A stretch of DNA of 39,815 nucleotides, taken from NCBI GenBank assembly GCA_003598175.1, contig QZKN01000108.1, forward strand, positions 1 through 39,815, read 5' to 3'. A program made the translations under genes and the position numbers. Every line of letters begins with the position of its first letter. Positions within the stretch are counted from its first letter, which is position 1. Source of the DNA: Candidatus Omnitrophota bacterium. GTDB taxonomy: Bacteria > Hinthialibacterota > Hinthialibacteria > Hinthialibacterales > Hinthialibacteraceae. The notes under the pieces are model-generated. The model searched no databases. It was not told where the DNA came from and was given only the letters and a program-made list of their open reading frames with translations. Shown here piece after piece: positions 32,034-39,815 of this stretch.

Positions 32034-34679
32034 TTATTTTGTTTTTGGCTTCACGGAGGGTAACGGCGCTGTCTTTTCTTTGGCGGCCGCCGTCGTATCC
32101 AGATCGATTTCGATTTCATCGATATGCAGTAGATCTTTCAAACGGGTCTCTTCCGCTTCTTTTTTCTTATCGTCGCCGGCCTTTTTGTAGAGCGCAATGA
32201 GATGCGCGGATACGGACGCATTGTCCGGATACTGGTCGCGAAGCTGTTCCGTTTTTTCAATGGCTTCTTTTAGTTTTCCTTGCATGTAAACGATGCGCAC
32301 CCACGACAACTCATAACGCGGCGTGTTCGGATTCATCTTCATCGTTTGAGCGAGATGCTTGAGTGCGATGTCGATCTGTTTGTTTCGAAATTCAAGATTG
32401 GCATCCAGAAATGAATATTGCACCGTCGAGGAGCAAAGCGACCGGATGGCGTCGAGATATTTGCGCGCCTGGGCGTAAGAATATTCTCGAATTCCCCGGC
32501 GGGCAAACGCGAGTTGATGGGGAATAAATCCTTTCGATCGTTCCTTCGCGATTGTTTTTTCCCGATCCTGGAATTTTTTGGGATCGAAATCCTTTTGTTT
32601 CCGATCCAATAAAATCGCCCCGGCATTCAAGGCCAAATATTCTTTTCCGAATTCCGCCGACTTTTTAGCGGCTTCGGAGATCATGGTATTCAAGGATCGC
32701 GGATAGACCGCTATACAGATCCCTTCAAGAATCTCAGATTCTGTTAATAAGTGGGAGGCGCAGGAAGTTACGTTCTCCGCATAAAACAGACCGCGCGTCG
32801 CATCCGATCCTGTTATGAGCGAAACGTTGTTCAACCGCTGACTGGTAAACATCTCGCCCTCGCAAAAAATGACGGGGATTTTTTGCTCGAAATAATCCTG
32901 CAGGACTTCGTTCGTCCCCACGAAAGGAACCACCTCGAAAGGAATTCCCGTCAACAACACGGTAACCAATTCGTCGAATTGTAATTCCCGCCGAGGCGAT
33001 GTGCCCAACTGCGCGTTGATCGTCGAAAAGGTAACTCGGTTGCCCCAGAAATTCATGATTTCGCTGATGACAAATGGCGCGGAGTATTGAGGATAGCGAG
33101 ACAGGAACGGCGATGGCTTCAATGTCTGTATCGGCGTCGGCGCGATATTTTTTTTACGATTTTCGATAAACCGTTTGCCGACGTTTGCCTGCAACGAATC
33201 GGGGAATTGTTTCTGCAGTTCCTGATACCAGGCTTCCGCCTTATCCATTTGTTGGATATGAATGGAATAATCGGCCAAAAGGGAAAGCACCTGATACGGG
33301 CGAAACCACGAGTGGTTGGCGCGGATAATCTCAAGCGATTCAATCGCTTGTCCGAACTGGCTCAATCGGCGATATAGAGTGGAAAGAACAAACAGCTGCT
33401 GCGGATGCACGTTGGGTTGTTGAGTGACCTGCGTCAGTTCTTCGATGGCGCTCTTGATATCGTGAGAGAGGAGAAAAAGATAGACTTTTGCGAGAGGATC
33501 GATCCCGTGAATTTCCTCGATTTGTTGTTTTTGTTTTTTTCGCGTGTCTTCGATGATCGTGGCCAATTCTTCGCTGGGAGCGATCATGCCGCCCACGACG
33601 ACGCGTGAATCCTGAACCGCGCGCGCTTTTTCTTTATATTTTGCCTCTTCCTCCGATTTTCCCCGATGCTTGCTCAGCAGCGCGAGGGCAAGATAAAAAT
33701 CACGATTCGGTTCCACTTTGCTTTCGTAAGTCTCCAGAATTCGCGCCGCCGTCTCCATTTCCATCAACTGCATGGCATAGGATGCCGTTTCCGCCAGCAA
33801 ATACGGATCTTCGTACAAAAGAGGAACGATACGCGCCAATTGCTGTCGGGCCGAATCTTTTTTGTTCAGCACCAGATCGAATTTGATTTTCAAATTGAGC
33901 GAATGCACGTCGTCAGGATTGTTTTTCAACAACTCCGATAAAATCGCCTCCGCCTTTTTTCCGTCTCCGGTCAACAGAGCCAGTTTGGTTAAATCGAGAG
34001 CCAACCATTTCTCCGGCAACTCGCTGTTTAACCGCCCTTGCGCCTGTTCGAAAAACCGTTCCGCTTCCACCAGCCTTTTTTCCCGGGCGTACAGAATCCC
34101 CAACACATAATTGGAATACGCGTCGATTTTCCCATCGGATAGGTCTTCGTACAGGACGGTATATGCAGTCAGCATATCGTCCGCCTTCAGCGCGAGCAGC
34201 GATACGGCGGCCGGAACCGTTTTGGATTTGTTTCGCGCCACATACTGCTGAATATCTTCGCGCGTTTTTTTGCGTTGCCCTTTCTCGATGGTCTGAATCC
34301 ATTCCTTGAAGGGAGAACCATCCACCTTGGTTTTCACTTTGTTCAAATCCGATACGATCTGAGTCGAAATGGAGGAATAAAAATCCAGGCAAATTTGCCG
34401 CGCTTGTAGAGACAGATTCCTCGATTCCAACAAATTGGTCACTGATGAAGCCAGTTCGACGCGTTTTTTGAAATCGACGGAATGAGAAAGGATTTTATTT
34501 CGCGCCGCGTTCAATTCTTCCAACGTCAGGAATGGCTGCGAATCTTCCGCGCCGGAAGAGATGTCCACGGAAAGAATCGTCGAAAAGAGCGCCAAACAGA
34601 CGAACATCCAAGACGAAGGCGAGAAAAAACCGGGGACGAAGGCTTTTTTTTTCGATAAATCGAGAATTATTGACATCAT
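32034..34679 (-). CDS. Secreted TPR protein with cysteine-less C39-peptidase-like domain
   Basis: An 881-residue exported protein (hydrophobic segment WMFVCLALFSTILSVDISS near residue 25). TPR-like helical repeats occupy about 60-500 (EKWLALDLTKLALLTGDG, NPDDVHSLNLKIKFDL) and again 700-860 (NPNTPRYELSWVRIVYMQGK). Between them, about 531-660, is a papain-like C39 domain: ISEIMNFWGNRVTFSTINAQLG, a middle DELVTVLLTGIPFEVVPFVG, and IPVIFCEGEMFTSQRLNNVSLITG. In active C39 enzymes a Cys-Gly precedes the first helix; here PFVISEI holds no cysteine there, so the domain is likely a binding fold. TPR plus C39-like domains are known in peptide or protein assembly roles; this partner is unknown. Confidence 0.7.
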   Translation of the reverse strand: MMSIILDLSKKKAFVPGFFSPSSWMFVCLALFSTILSVDISSGAEDSQPFLTLEELNAARNKILSHSVDFKKRVELASSVTNLLESRNLSLQARQICLDFYSSISTQIVSDLNKVKTKVDGSPFKEWIQTIEKGQRKKTREDIQQYVARNKSKTVPAAVSLLALKADDMLTAYTVLYEDLSDGKIDAYSNYVLGILYAREKRLVEAERFFEQAQGRLNSELPEKWLALDLTKLALLTGDGKKAEAILSELLKNNPDDVHSLNLKIKFDLVLNKKDSARQQLARIVPLLYEDPYLLAETASYAMQLMEMETAARILETYESKVEPNRDFYLALALLSKHRGKSEEEAKYKEKARAVQDSRVVVGGMIAPSEELATIIEDTRKKQKQQIEEIHGIDPLAKVYLFLLSHDIKSAIEELTQVTQQPNVHPQQLFVLSTLYRRLSQFGQAIESLEIIRANHSWFRPYQVLSLLADYSIHIQQMDKAEAWYQELQKQFPDSLQANVGKRFIENRKKNIAPTPIQTLKPSPFLSRYPQYSAPFVISEIMNFWGNRVTFSTINAQLGTSPRRELQFDELVTVLLTGIPFEVVPFVGTNEVLQDYFEQKIPVIFCEGEMFTSQRLNNVSLITGSDATRGLFYAENVTSCASHLLTESEILEGICIAVYPRSLNTMISEAAKKSAEFGKEYLALNAGAILLDRKQKDFDPKKFQDREKTIAKERSKGFIPHQLAFARRGIREYSYAQARKYLDAIRSLCSSTVQYSFLDANLEFRNKQIDIALKHLAQTMKMNPNTPRYELSWVRIVYMQGKLKEAIEKTEQLRDQYPDNASVSAHLIALYKKAGDDKKKEAEETRLKDLLHIDEIEIDLDTTAAAKEKTAPLPSVKPKTK

Positions 34680-34802
34680 AATGGTCCTGCCGTTCCATGG
34701 TACAAATTCAATTTCGAAAAAACCGTCAAACCGCTACGCCATCCCCCGCAATCGGTTGTATCGAATTCGCGCGAATGGCTAACGGCATCATAAGCGAATC
34801 GG

Positions 34803-35720
34803 CTAGTTTACGGGAAGGCCATATTCCTTCATGACGGTTTTCATTTTTTCTTCGTTGGACCTGGTCATGGGCACCATCGGCAATCGCAACTCGCCGCAAT
34901 AAGGCAAACCATATTCGGGCGTCCGGCTCAGCAGATTGACCGCGGTTTTGACCGGAATCGGATTGGTTTCATAAAAAAGAGATTGATGGAGCGCGGACAG
35001 TTTTCGATGCCATGCAAGCGCCTGCCGTAGATTCCCCTCGAGATACGCATGAACCATCGCGCGAACGTCTTGAGGAACAATGTTCGCCGTGACGGAAATC
35101 GCTCCCGCTCCTCCCACCGCCAGAATTGGCAGCGTTAAGCCGTCATCTCCCGACCAGACATAAAAATCGTCTCCGGTCAGTCGCGCCACCTCGGAAATTT
35201 GAGACAGGTTGCCGCTGGCCTCCTTGACGCCGATGATGTTTTTTTCCTGCGACAGTTCCACCATGGTTTCGATGGATATATTCACGCCGGTTCGGCCTTG
35301 AATATTATAAGGAACCTGCGGAATATCCACTTCGCGCGCGAGCGTCCGGAAATGCTTGAGAAGGCCGCCCTGCGTGGGTTTGTTGTAGTAAGGAGTAATC
35401 AGCAGCGCTACATCCGCGCCGGCTTGTTTCGCGGCGCGCGTTAACTCCAGCGCTTCTTTGGTATTATTGCTGCCCGTACCCGCCATCAACAAGGGATGTT
35501 TGTTTTCTCCTCGCACGGAGCGAATGTACTCGGCCGAATGCCGGATGATGGCTTTGTGTTCCTCGTGACTTAACGTCGCGGATTCGCCCGTGGTGCCGCA
35601 CACCAAAACACATTCGGTTTTGTTCCGGACGTGAAAGTCGATCAGTGTTTCCAATGCCGCAAAATCCACTGCATCGTCACGAAAAGGAGTGATTAAAGCG
35701 ACGGCTGAACCTTGAAACAT
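34803..35720 (-). CDS. dapA: 4-hydroxy-tetrahydrodipicolinate synthase
   Basis: DapA condenses pyruvate with aspartate semialdehyde in the lysine/diaminopimelate pathway. The 305-residue TIM barrel has Thr44-Thr45 in CGTTGESATL, YYNKPTQGGLL, Tyr138 in VPYNIQGRTGVN with Arg143, and the Schiff-base Lys166 in GVKEASGN. The start at 35720 is chosen because MFQGSAVALITPF is the usual family N-terminus and AAAGG lies about nine bases upstream; 22 extra upstream residues would lack an SD. It is divergent from the RR/HD-GYP gene at 35896 and is a single-gene unit here. C-terminal extension (beyond 290 residues) is small and ordinary. Confidence 0.94.
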   Translation of the reverse strand: MFQGSAVALITPFRDDAVDFAALETLIDFHVRNKTECVLVCGTTGESATLSHEEHKAIIRHSAEYIRSVRGENKHPLLMAGTGSNNTKEALELTRAAKQAGADVALLITPYYNKPTQGGLLKHFRTLAREVDIPQVPYNIQGRTGVNISIETMVELSQEKNIIGVKEASGNLSQISEVARLTGDDFYVWSGDDGLTLPILAVGGAGAISVTANIVPQDVRAMVHAYLEGNLRQALAWHRKLSALHQSLFYETNPIPVKTAVNLLSRTPEYGLPYCGELRLPMVPMTRSNEEKMKTVMKEYGLPVN

Positions 35721-35836
35721 GTGATTTACCTTTCTTCTGCCTGAATGGATGCATTTCATGGTAGAAACCATCTCCTCCTCTGTCAACCATAAAAAAACAG
35801 GTAAACGAAAAGAAGATATCCAATGGTTTGAATTCT

Positions 35837-35856
35837 ATTGTCTTTTATGAGACAAT
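35837..35856. promoter_or_regulatory. Inverted repeat in dapA/HD-GYP divergent promoter region
   Basis: ATTGTCT (35837-35843) and AGACAAT (35850-35856) form a 7-bp inverted repeat with a six-base spacer, 40 bases before the HD-GYP start and 117 after the dapA start. It could be an operator for one or both divergent genes. A related half-site, AGAGACAAT, lies at about 38770 upstream of the Lrp-family gene. Confidence 0.3.
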
Positions 35857-35895
35857 AAACCCGATGTTGAAAAACTTCGAGCCTATTATTGAGCA

Positions 35896-36993
35896 ATGAC
35901 AAATTATTTACCTGTGCCCAAACCGGTGGAAGCCAGCGGTTCCGAACCGGAAATTTTTCATGGAAAAAAAATTCTCGTCATTGACGACGACAAAACCATT
36001 TGTGTTTTGATCTGCGAGTATCTCGGCAAATTGGGGATGGATTGCTTATGGACCTCCGTACCCCGAACCGCGGTCGAATGGATCCAAGAAAAAGAATTTG
36101 ACGTGATTCTCACCGATATTTATATGCCGGAAATCTCCGGCCACGATATTCTTTCCCTGGCGTTGGCGCAATTGCCCCATACGCCGGTCATTCTGATGAC
36201 CGGCAATCCTTCGCTGCACAACACCATCGAGGCGATTCGGCTGGGCGCTTATGATTATCTGACCAAGCCCTTCAAGATGAATGTGGTGGAAATGACGTTG
36301 GGGCGCGCCTTGCATTATCGCAAACTGGTGATGGAAAACCTGGCCTACCAAAACCATCTTGAAATCCAGGTGCAGGAAAGAACCCGTGAACTGAGTGATT
36401 TTCTGTTTCATGCGGTGCAATCTCTTTCTCTTGCGTTGGAAGCGCGAGATCCATACACACAAGGACATGGATATCGCGTCGGCGAGCTGGTCGTCAAACT
36501 CGCCGGCGAGCTGGGTGTGGCCGAAGAGGAACACCAGGCGTTACGACTTGCCTCGCAGCTGCACGATATCGGAAAAATCGGGATTCCCGATTCGATCCTG
36601 TTGAAACCCGGCAAACTGACCACGACGGAATATGATCTGATGAAAGATCATGTGTTCATCGGTTATCATATACTTTCGCCCATTCCTTCCTTAAAAGAAG
36701 TCAGCCGCTACGTGTACGAGCATCATGAACGAATGGACGGAAAAGGATATCCACGCGGATTGGCCGGCAGTGACATCCACGTCAACAGCCGCATTCTGAT
36801 GGTTTCGGAAGTCTACGATGCTCTGGCCACCGAACGCACCTACAAGCCGGCATGGCCGCTCCGGAAAATCCGCGATTATTTTCTGGAACAAGCGGGAACC
36901 GCTTATGATCCGGACGTCGTCAATGCTCTGCTTTCTCTTCTCGATAAGGAAGGGGAAGAGATTCTGAAACTATTTCAGGGTGGTTTTTCGTAA
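35896..36993 (+). CDS. Response regulator with HD-GYP cyclic-di-GMP phosphodiesterase domain
   Basis: A 365-residue protein. Receiver domain (about 24-140) with Asp30-Asp31, phosphoacceptor Asp74 in ILTDIYMP and YLTKPF. A coiled coil (about 140-170) leads to an HD-GYP domain (about 170-350) with LHDIGKIGIP (His223-Asp224), His276-His277 in EHHERMDGKGYPRG, and Gly284-Tyr285-Pro286. All metal- and substrate-binding motifs are intact, so it should hydrolyse cyclic di-GMP under control of a phosphorelay. A cognate kinase is not adjacent; HK1/HK2 are 23 kb away. SD is weak. The 3' end overlaps the aminotransferase gene by 74 bases in opposite direction. Confidence 0.92.
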   Translation: MTNYLPVPKPVEASGSEPEIFHGKKILVIDDDKTICVLICEYLGKLGMDCLWTSVPRTAVEWIQEKEFDVILTDIYMPEISGHDILSLALAQLPHTPVILMTGNPSLHNTIEAIRLGAYDYLTKPFKMNVVEMTLGRALHYRKLVMENLAYQNHLEIQVQERTRELSDFLFHAVQSLSLALEARDPYTQGHGYRVGELVVKLAGELGVAEEEHQALRLASQLHDIGKIGIPDSILLKPGKLTTTEYDLMKDHVFIGYHILSPIPSLKEVSRYVYEHHERMDGKGYPRGLAGSDIHVNSRILMVSEVYDALATERTYKPAWPLRKIRDYFLEQAGTAYDPDVVNALLSLLDKEGEEILKLFQGGFS

Positions 36994-38170
36994 GGAAGTG
37001 TTCGATGTGATTGATCGCCTCACGAATCTCTTCCAACGAGGTGGCATACGAACAGCGGATATGGCCTTCCCCACATTCTCCGAACGCGGTTCCGGGAACT
37101 ACGGCGACTCGTTCATCTTCCAAAAGCCGCAAGGCAAATTCTTCCGAACTCAATCCGGTTCGACGAATCGAAGGGAACACATAAAAGGCGCCCTTGGGTA
37201 TGAAACAATCAAGTCCCAACCGATTGAAATGCGAGGCGATGAAACGTCGGCGCGCATCGTATTCCCGCCGCATCCGCTCCACTTCATCCGCTCCGTTTTT
37301 AAGTGCTTCAATTGCCGCGATCTGCGCCAGCGACGAAGCGCACATGATGCTGTATTGATGAATTTTCGTCATGGCGGCAATAATGTCTCGCGGGCCGGCC
37401 GCGATCCCCAACCGCCAACCCGTCATTGCCCATGCTTTCGAAAATCCATGCAAAAGGACCAATTGTTCCCGCAGTTCGGGAATCGAGGTAAACGAGATCC
37501 CCTTCGTTTCATAACTTAACGGCAAATAGATTTCATCGCTGACCAAAATCAGATCGGATCGCAGCACAAAATCGGCGATCTCTTCCACATTCTCCATGGT
37601 CAGAGTTGCTCCGGTCGGATTGTTGGGGTAATTCACAACCAGAATCTTCGTTCGCGGCGACAATGCCTTTTCCAGATGCTCGCGACGGGGAACAAATCCG
37701 TTTTCCGCCGTTGTGGGAATCCGGATGGCTTTCCCACCCGCCAGAATTGCCAATGGTGCGTAGGAAACGAAAGAAGGATCGACGATGATGGCTTCCTCAC
37801 CCGGATTCAGAAGGGCGCGAAAACTCAAATCCAATCCTTCACTGCCGCCGATGGTGATCAATAGTTCACCGGCCGGATCGTAACGGCAATGATGGATCCG
37901 TTCGAAATAAGCCGATACTTCCTCCCGCAACCGGGGCATCCCGCTATTGGACGTATAGGACGTTTGTCCCATTTCCAGGGCGTGGATTCCCGCTTCGCTG
38001 ATGTGCCACGGCGTGGCAAAATCCGGTTCGCCGACGCCCAGAGAGATGACGCCGGGGGTGTTGGCCGCCAGATCGAAAAAGCGCCGAATGCCGGAGGGCG
38101 GTAAATCGGCTACGTCCTGGTTGATTCTCGATTGGGATTGAAAGATCGGTTCGATAATGGCTGGTTTCAT
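36920..38170 (-). CDS. PLP-dependent aminotransferase, class I/II
   Basis: A 416-residue fold-type I aminotransferase. It shows NPTG (184-187), SDEIY (211-215), the PLP Schiff-base Lys245 in LHGFSKAWAMTGWRLG with Arg253, and LGVGEPDFATP at the substrate side. The N-terminal region QDVADLPPSGIRRFFDLA matches the alanine/aspartate aminotransferases that sit beside Lrp/AsnC-type genes (AlaT with AlaR in Bacillus subtilis is a known pair). That neighbour occurs here 18 bases upstream, so a role in alanine synthesis under its control is a reasonable guess. Substrate remains unproved. The final 24 codons overlap the HD-GYP gene on the other strand. Confidence 0.9.
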   Translation of the reverse strand: MKPAIIEPIFQSQSRINQDVADLPPSGIRRFFDLAANTPGVISLGVGEPDFATPWHISEAGIHALEMGQTSYTSNSGMPRLREEVSAYFERIHHCRYDPAGELLITIGGSEGLDLSFRALLNPGEEAIIVDPSFVSYAPLAILAGGKAIRIPTTAENGFVPRREHLEKALSPRTKILVVNYPNNPTGATLTMENVEEIADFVLRSDLILVSDEIYLPLSYETKGISFTSIPELREQLVLLHGFSKAWAMTGWRLGIAAGPRDIIAAMTKIHQYSIMCASSLAQIAAIEALKNGADEVERMRREYDARRRFIASHFNRLGLDCFIPKGAFYVFPSIRRTGLSSEEFALRLLEDERVAVVPGTAFGECGEGHIRCSYATSLEEIREAINHIEHFLTKNHPEIVSESLPLPYREEKAEH

Positions 38171-38188
38171 GGCAGGTTCCTCTTTGGT

Positions 38189-38677
38189 TTACGGACTGAC
38201 CGGAATTCGTTCCCGTTCGGGATATTGTACCAGAACGGTTCCCAATTCCTTGTATTTTTTAAGAAGAAAATGAGAAGCGGTCGAGCGAACGTTGGGCAAA
38301 ATCGACAATTTTTCAATCACGAAATTGGCGATGTCGCGCATGGTTTTGCCTTCGATGACGACCAACAGGTCATACCCGCCGGAAACCAGAAAAACGGATT
38401 GCACTTCCGGATAGTTGTAGATTCGTTCCGCGATTTTATCAAATCCGTGCCCCCGCTCGGGTTGGACCGACACTTCGATCAGGCAGGCGACTTTTTGCGC
38501 CTCCCGCCGTTCCGGATTGATGTGAGCCTTGTACCCGAGAATAATCCCCTCCTTTTCCATGCGGTGAATTTCCTCTTTCACCGTTTCCTCATCGGCTTCC
38601 ACCATCACGGCAATGTCCGCCGGCGAAAGGCGGGCGTCCCGTTCGAGCGCTTCGAGAATCTTGTTCTGTAAGGGCAT
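38189..38677 (-). CDS. Lrp/AsnC-family transcriptional regulator
   Basis: A 162-residue regulator: winged helix-turn-helix at about 5-55 (ALERDARLSPADIAVMVEADEETVKEEI), then the RAM/AsnC effector domain (about 65-145) with KVACLIEVSV, YPEVQSVFLVSGGYDLLVV and RSTASHFLLKKYKELG. Lrp-type proteins bind amino acids and control the neighbouring amino-acid gene. Here it immediately precedes the aminotransferase on the same strand (18 bases), in the AlaR-AlaT-like arrangement, so local control of that operon is likely. The start at 38677 has GAAAGAGGG about ten bases upstream. The intergenic region 38678-38928 holds its promoter. Confidence 0.9.
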   Translation of the reverse strand: MPLQNKILEALERDARLSPADIAVMVEADEETVKEEIHRMEKEGIILGYKAHINPERREAQKVACLIEVSVQPERGHGFDKIAERIYNYPEVQSVFLVSGGYDLLVVIEGKTMRDIANFVIEKLSILPNVRSTASHFLLKKYKELGTVLVQYPERERIPVSP

Positions 38678-38928
38678 TGGTTTTCCCTCTTTCTACTGAT
38701 CGATATCGTATAAGACGAATCGAAGAGATCGTGATTCGGAATCGAGTAGTATACCACCGAATTATCATAAGAGACAATACGCTTATTCGATTTTTTTTGT
38801 TGTATTCGTATGGGTGTGTTATCGTAGCGGAATGGCGATTGATCCTATCGTTGCGATGGACGACAGAAATGAGTTCTTTTCCGAAATCATGGAGGGCAGG
38901 AAACGAAGACACGAATCCGGCGCAATGA

Positions 38929-39627
38929 TCAAATTCCTTCAATCTGTATCAAATTCCTTTTCCCGTCCTTCCACCCAAAACACAGCGCCTGCCCCACCTG
39001 CTCGCCGATGCGGTATTCGCGGTGATAAGTTTCATGCAGATGGCCGTGGATGATCAAATCCACTCCGCCGCGAATGACTTGTTCGTAAGCTTTTCGCGGC
39101 ACTTCCAACGTTTTTTCGCTTTTTCCGGCGACGAGTACTTTACTGGCGTCGGTCATCGTTTGCGCCGCCCGCGCGCGAAGTCCGGGCGGCAGATGATCCG
39201 CCAGATAGCGCAAAGGGTGGGAACGAATAATGCTTTTATAGAACTGATAAGCTCGATCATTCCAACATAATTCGTCGCCGTGGCCGAGATAAACGACTTT
39301 ACCGCCGATTTCCGTAATCGTGGGATTGTGCAGCACGTCGATCCATGCCTGTTCGTCGAAATAATGGGAGGCTAAAAAGTCGCGGTTGCCTTCCAAAAAG
39401 AACAGTTGAATTCCATTGTGCGCCCATTGCTTCATTTGATCGAGAAACAGGGAATATCGTTCTTCGATGAACGAATGATCGTTGATCCAAAAATGAAATG
39501 TATCGCCGAGAAAGAAAATACGATGGGTATTCGCGGGAATATCGCCAAGCAATTGATCGATTTCATCCTGCCGGCCGCCAGGATGATGAAGATCCGCAAT
39601 AAACACATTTTGATGGTTTTGATTCAT
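38929..39627 (-). CDS. lpxH: LpxH-like UDP-2,3-diacylglucosamine pyrophosphatase
   Basis: A 232-residue calcineurin-like metallophosphoesterase. Landmarks: FIADLHH, FFLGDTFHFW (a His in place of the common acidic residue after GDxF), LEGNRDF, YLGHGDELC..DRAYQFYK, and HGHLHETYH. This series with HGDxLC..D..YQ is characteristic of LpxH, which removes UMP from UDP-diacylglucosamine in lipid A synthesis at the inner face of the inner membrane. The start at 39627 gives the usual N-terminus; an upstream in-frame start at 39693 would add 22 unrelated residues. It marks the organism as an LPS-making Gram-negative. Confidence 0.85.
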   Translation of the reverse strand: MNQNHQNVFIADLHHPGGRQDEIDQLLGDIPANTHRIFFLGDTFHFWINDHSFIEERYSLFLDQMKQWAHNGIQLFFLEGNRDFLASHYFDEQAWIDVLHNPTITEIGGKVVYLGHGDELCWNDRAYQFYKSIIRSHPLRYLADHLPPGLRARAAQTMTDASKVLVAGKSEKTLEVPRKAYEQVIRGGVDLIIHGHLHETYHREYRIGEQVGQALCFGWKDGKRNLIQIEGI

Positions 39628-39720
39628 GTTTCTTGGGCCGAATCGCGCGGGATAGAATGCGTTTACGATCAACCGATCCCAAATAATGGGCAATAGGTTT
39701 TATCAGCGCACAGCGAGTGG

Positions 39721-39749
39721 AAAAAAGAGAGCGGCCCAGAGCCGCTCTC
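39721..39749 (-). terminator. Rho-independent terminator of a gene to the right
   Basis: On the minus strand the stem GAGAGCGGC / GCCGCTCTC (nine pairs, five-base loop) is followed by six T residues (39721-39726). It ends a leftward gene located beyond the right edge; lpxH lies 94 bases further on. Confidence 0.9.
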
Positions 39750-39815
39750 CATTCGTGATCCGATGAAATGTAGATGAAGCGAGTCGGGAACGAAACCGCA
39801 GGCGTTAATACATGC

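Noticed and set aside
38677..38928. Plus-strand open frame in the lrp-lpxH gap
   Set aside because: No SD; AT-rich intergenic sequence with a low-complexity translation.
1..39815. tRNA, rRNA and riboswitch genes
   Set aside because: No cloverleaf with CCA-ready acceptor and TTCRA loop, no 16S/23S landmarks, and no conserved riboswitch core were recognised on reading either strand.

Overview
The window reads as a moderately GC-rich chromosomal segment from a Gram-negative, probably uncultured, bacterium. Evidence for this: an LpxH-type lipid A hydrolase near the right end, two type IV pilin-like prepilins, secreted proteins with signal peptides, and large multi-domain two-component proteins. 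The prepilin style (pseudopilins with long variable tails) together with secreted LamG and glycosidase-like proteins recalls candidate phyla such as Hydrogenedentota, Sumerlaeota, Omnitrophota or Hinthialibacterota. That placement is inference; there is no rRNA or tRNA in the window to fix it.

Layout. 1-1627: a secreted glycoside-hydrolase-like gene on the minus strand, running off the left edge and split by a one-base frameshift. 1628-2623: about 1 kb of non-coding or degraded DNA with a probable transposase remnant. 2624-3661: nadA. 3686-4203: a ParE-type toxin-antitoxin pair. 4375-7123: two prepilins flanking an acetyltransferase and a ferritin, with a MITE-like element and a perfect 30-bp palindrome between genes. 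7389-14267: two tandem, translationally coupled 7TM-type histidine kinases facing a secreted LamG protein whose N-terminal half is homologous to the kinases' extracellular halves. 14445-17648: carB with a good terminator. 17982-18063: four copies of a 12-bp motif. 18105-22674: a decayed type I restriction-modification island. It keeps 3' fragments of hsdM and hsdS, with intact rhuM-like, zeta/AAA-like, Fic and VapBC-like genes and two small ORFs. 22844-24778: asnB. 24708-25724: an unrecognised gene on the opposite strand. 26096-30147: a zinc-ribbon protein and a GT39-type glycosyltransferase fused to a large periplasmic part ending in a propeller-like region. 30155-31879: a triple-receiver protein with a degenerate nucleotide-cyclase domain. 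32034-34679: a TPR protein with a C39-peptidase-like domain lacking its cysteine. 34803-38677: dapA, an RR/HD-GYP protein, and an aminotransferase with an adjacent Lrp/AsnC regulator. 38929-39627: lpxH-like. A terminator for a gene beyond the right edge follows.

How they work together. Housekeeping metabolism (nadA, carB, dapA, asnB, the aminotransferase and its Lrp regulator) is scattered as single genes between accessory blocks. The most original block is 7389-14267. There a two-domain extracellular module is shared by two receptor kinases and by a free secreted protein encoded convergently. This suggests a surface-sensing system in which kinases and the secreted protein recognise the same kind of ligand or each other. 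The second accessory block, 18105-22674, looks like a former type I RM locus whose cargo genes have outlived the restriction enzyme.
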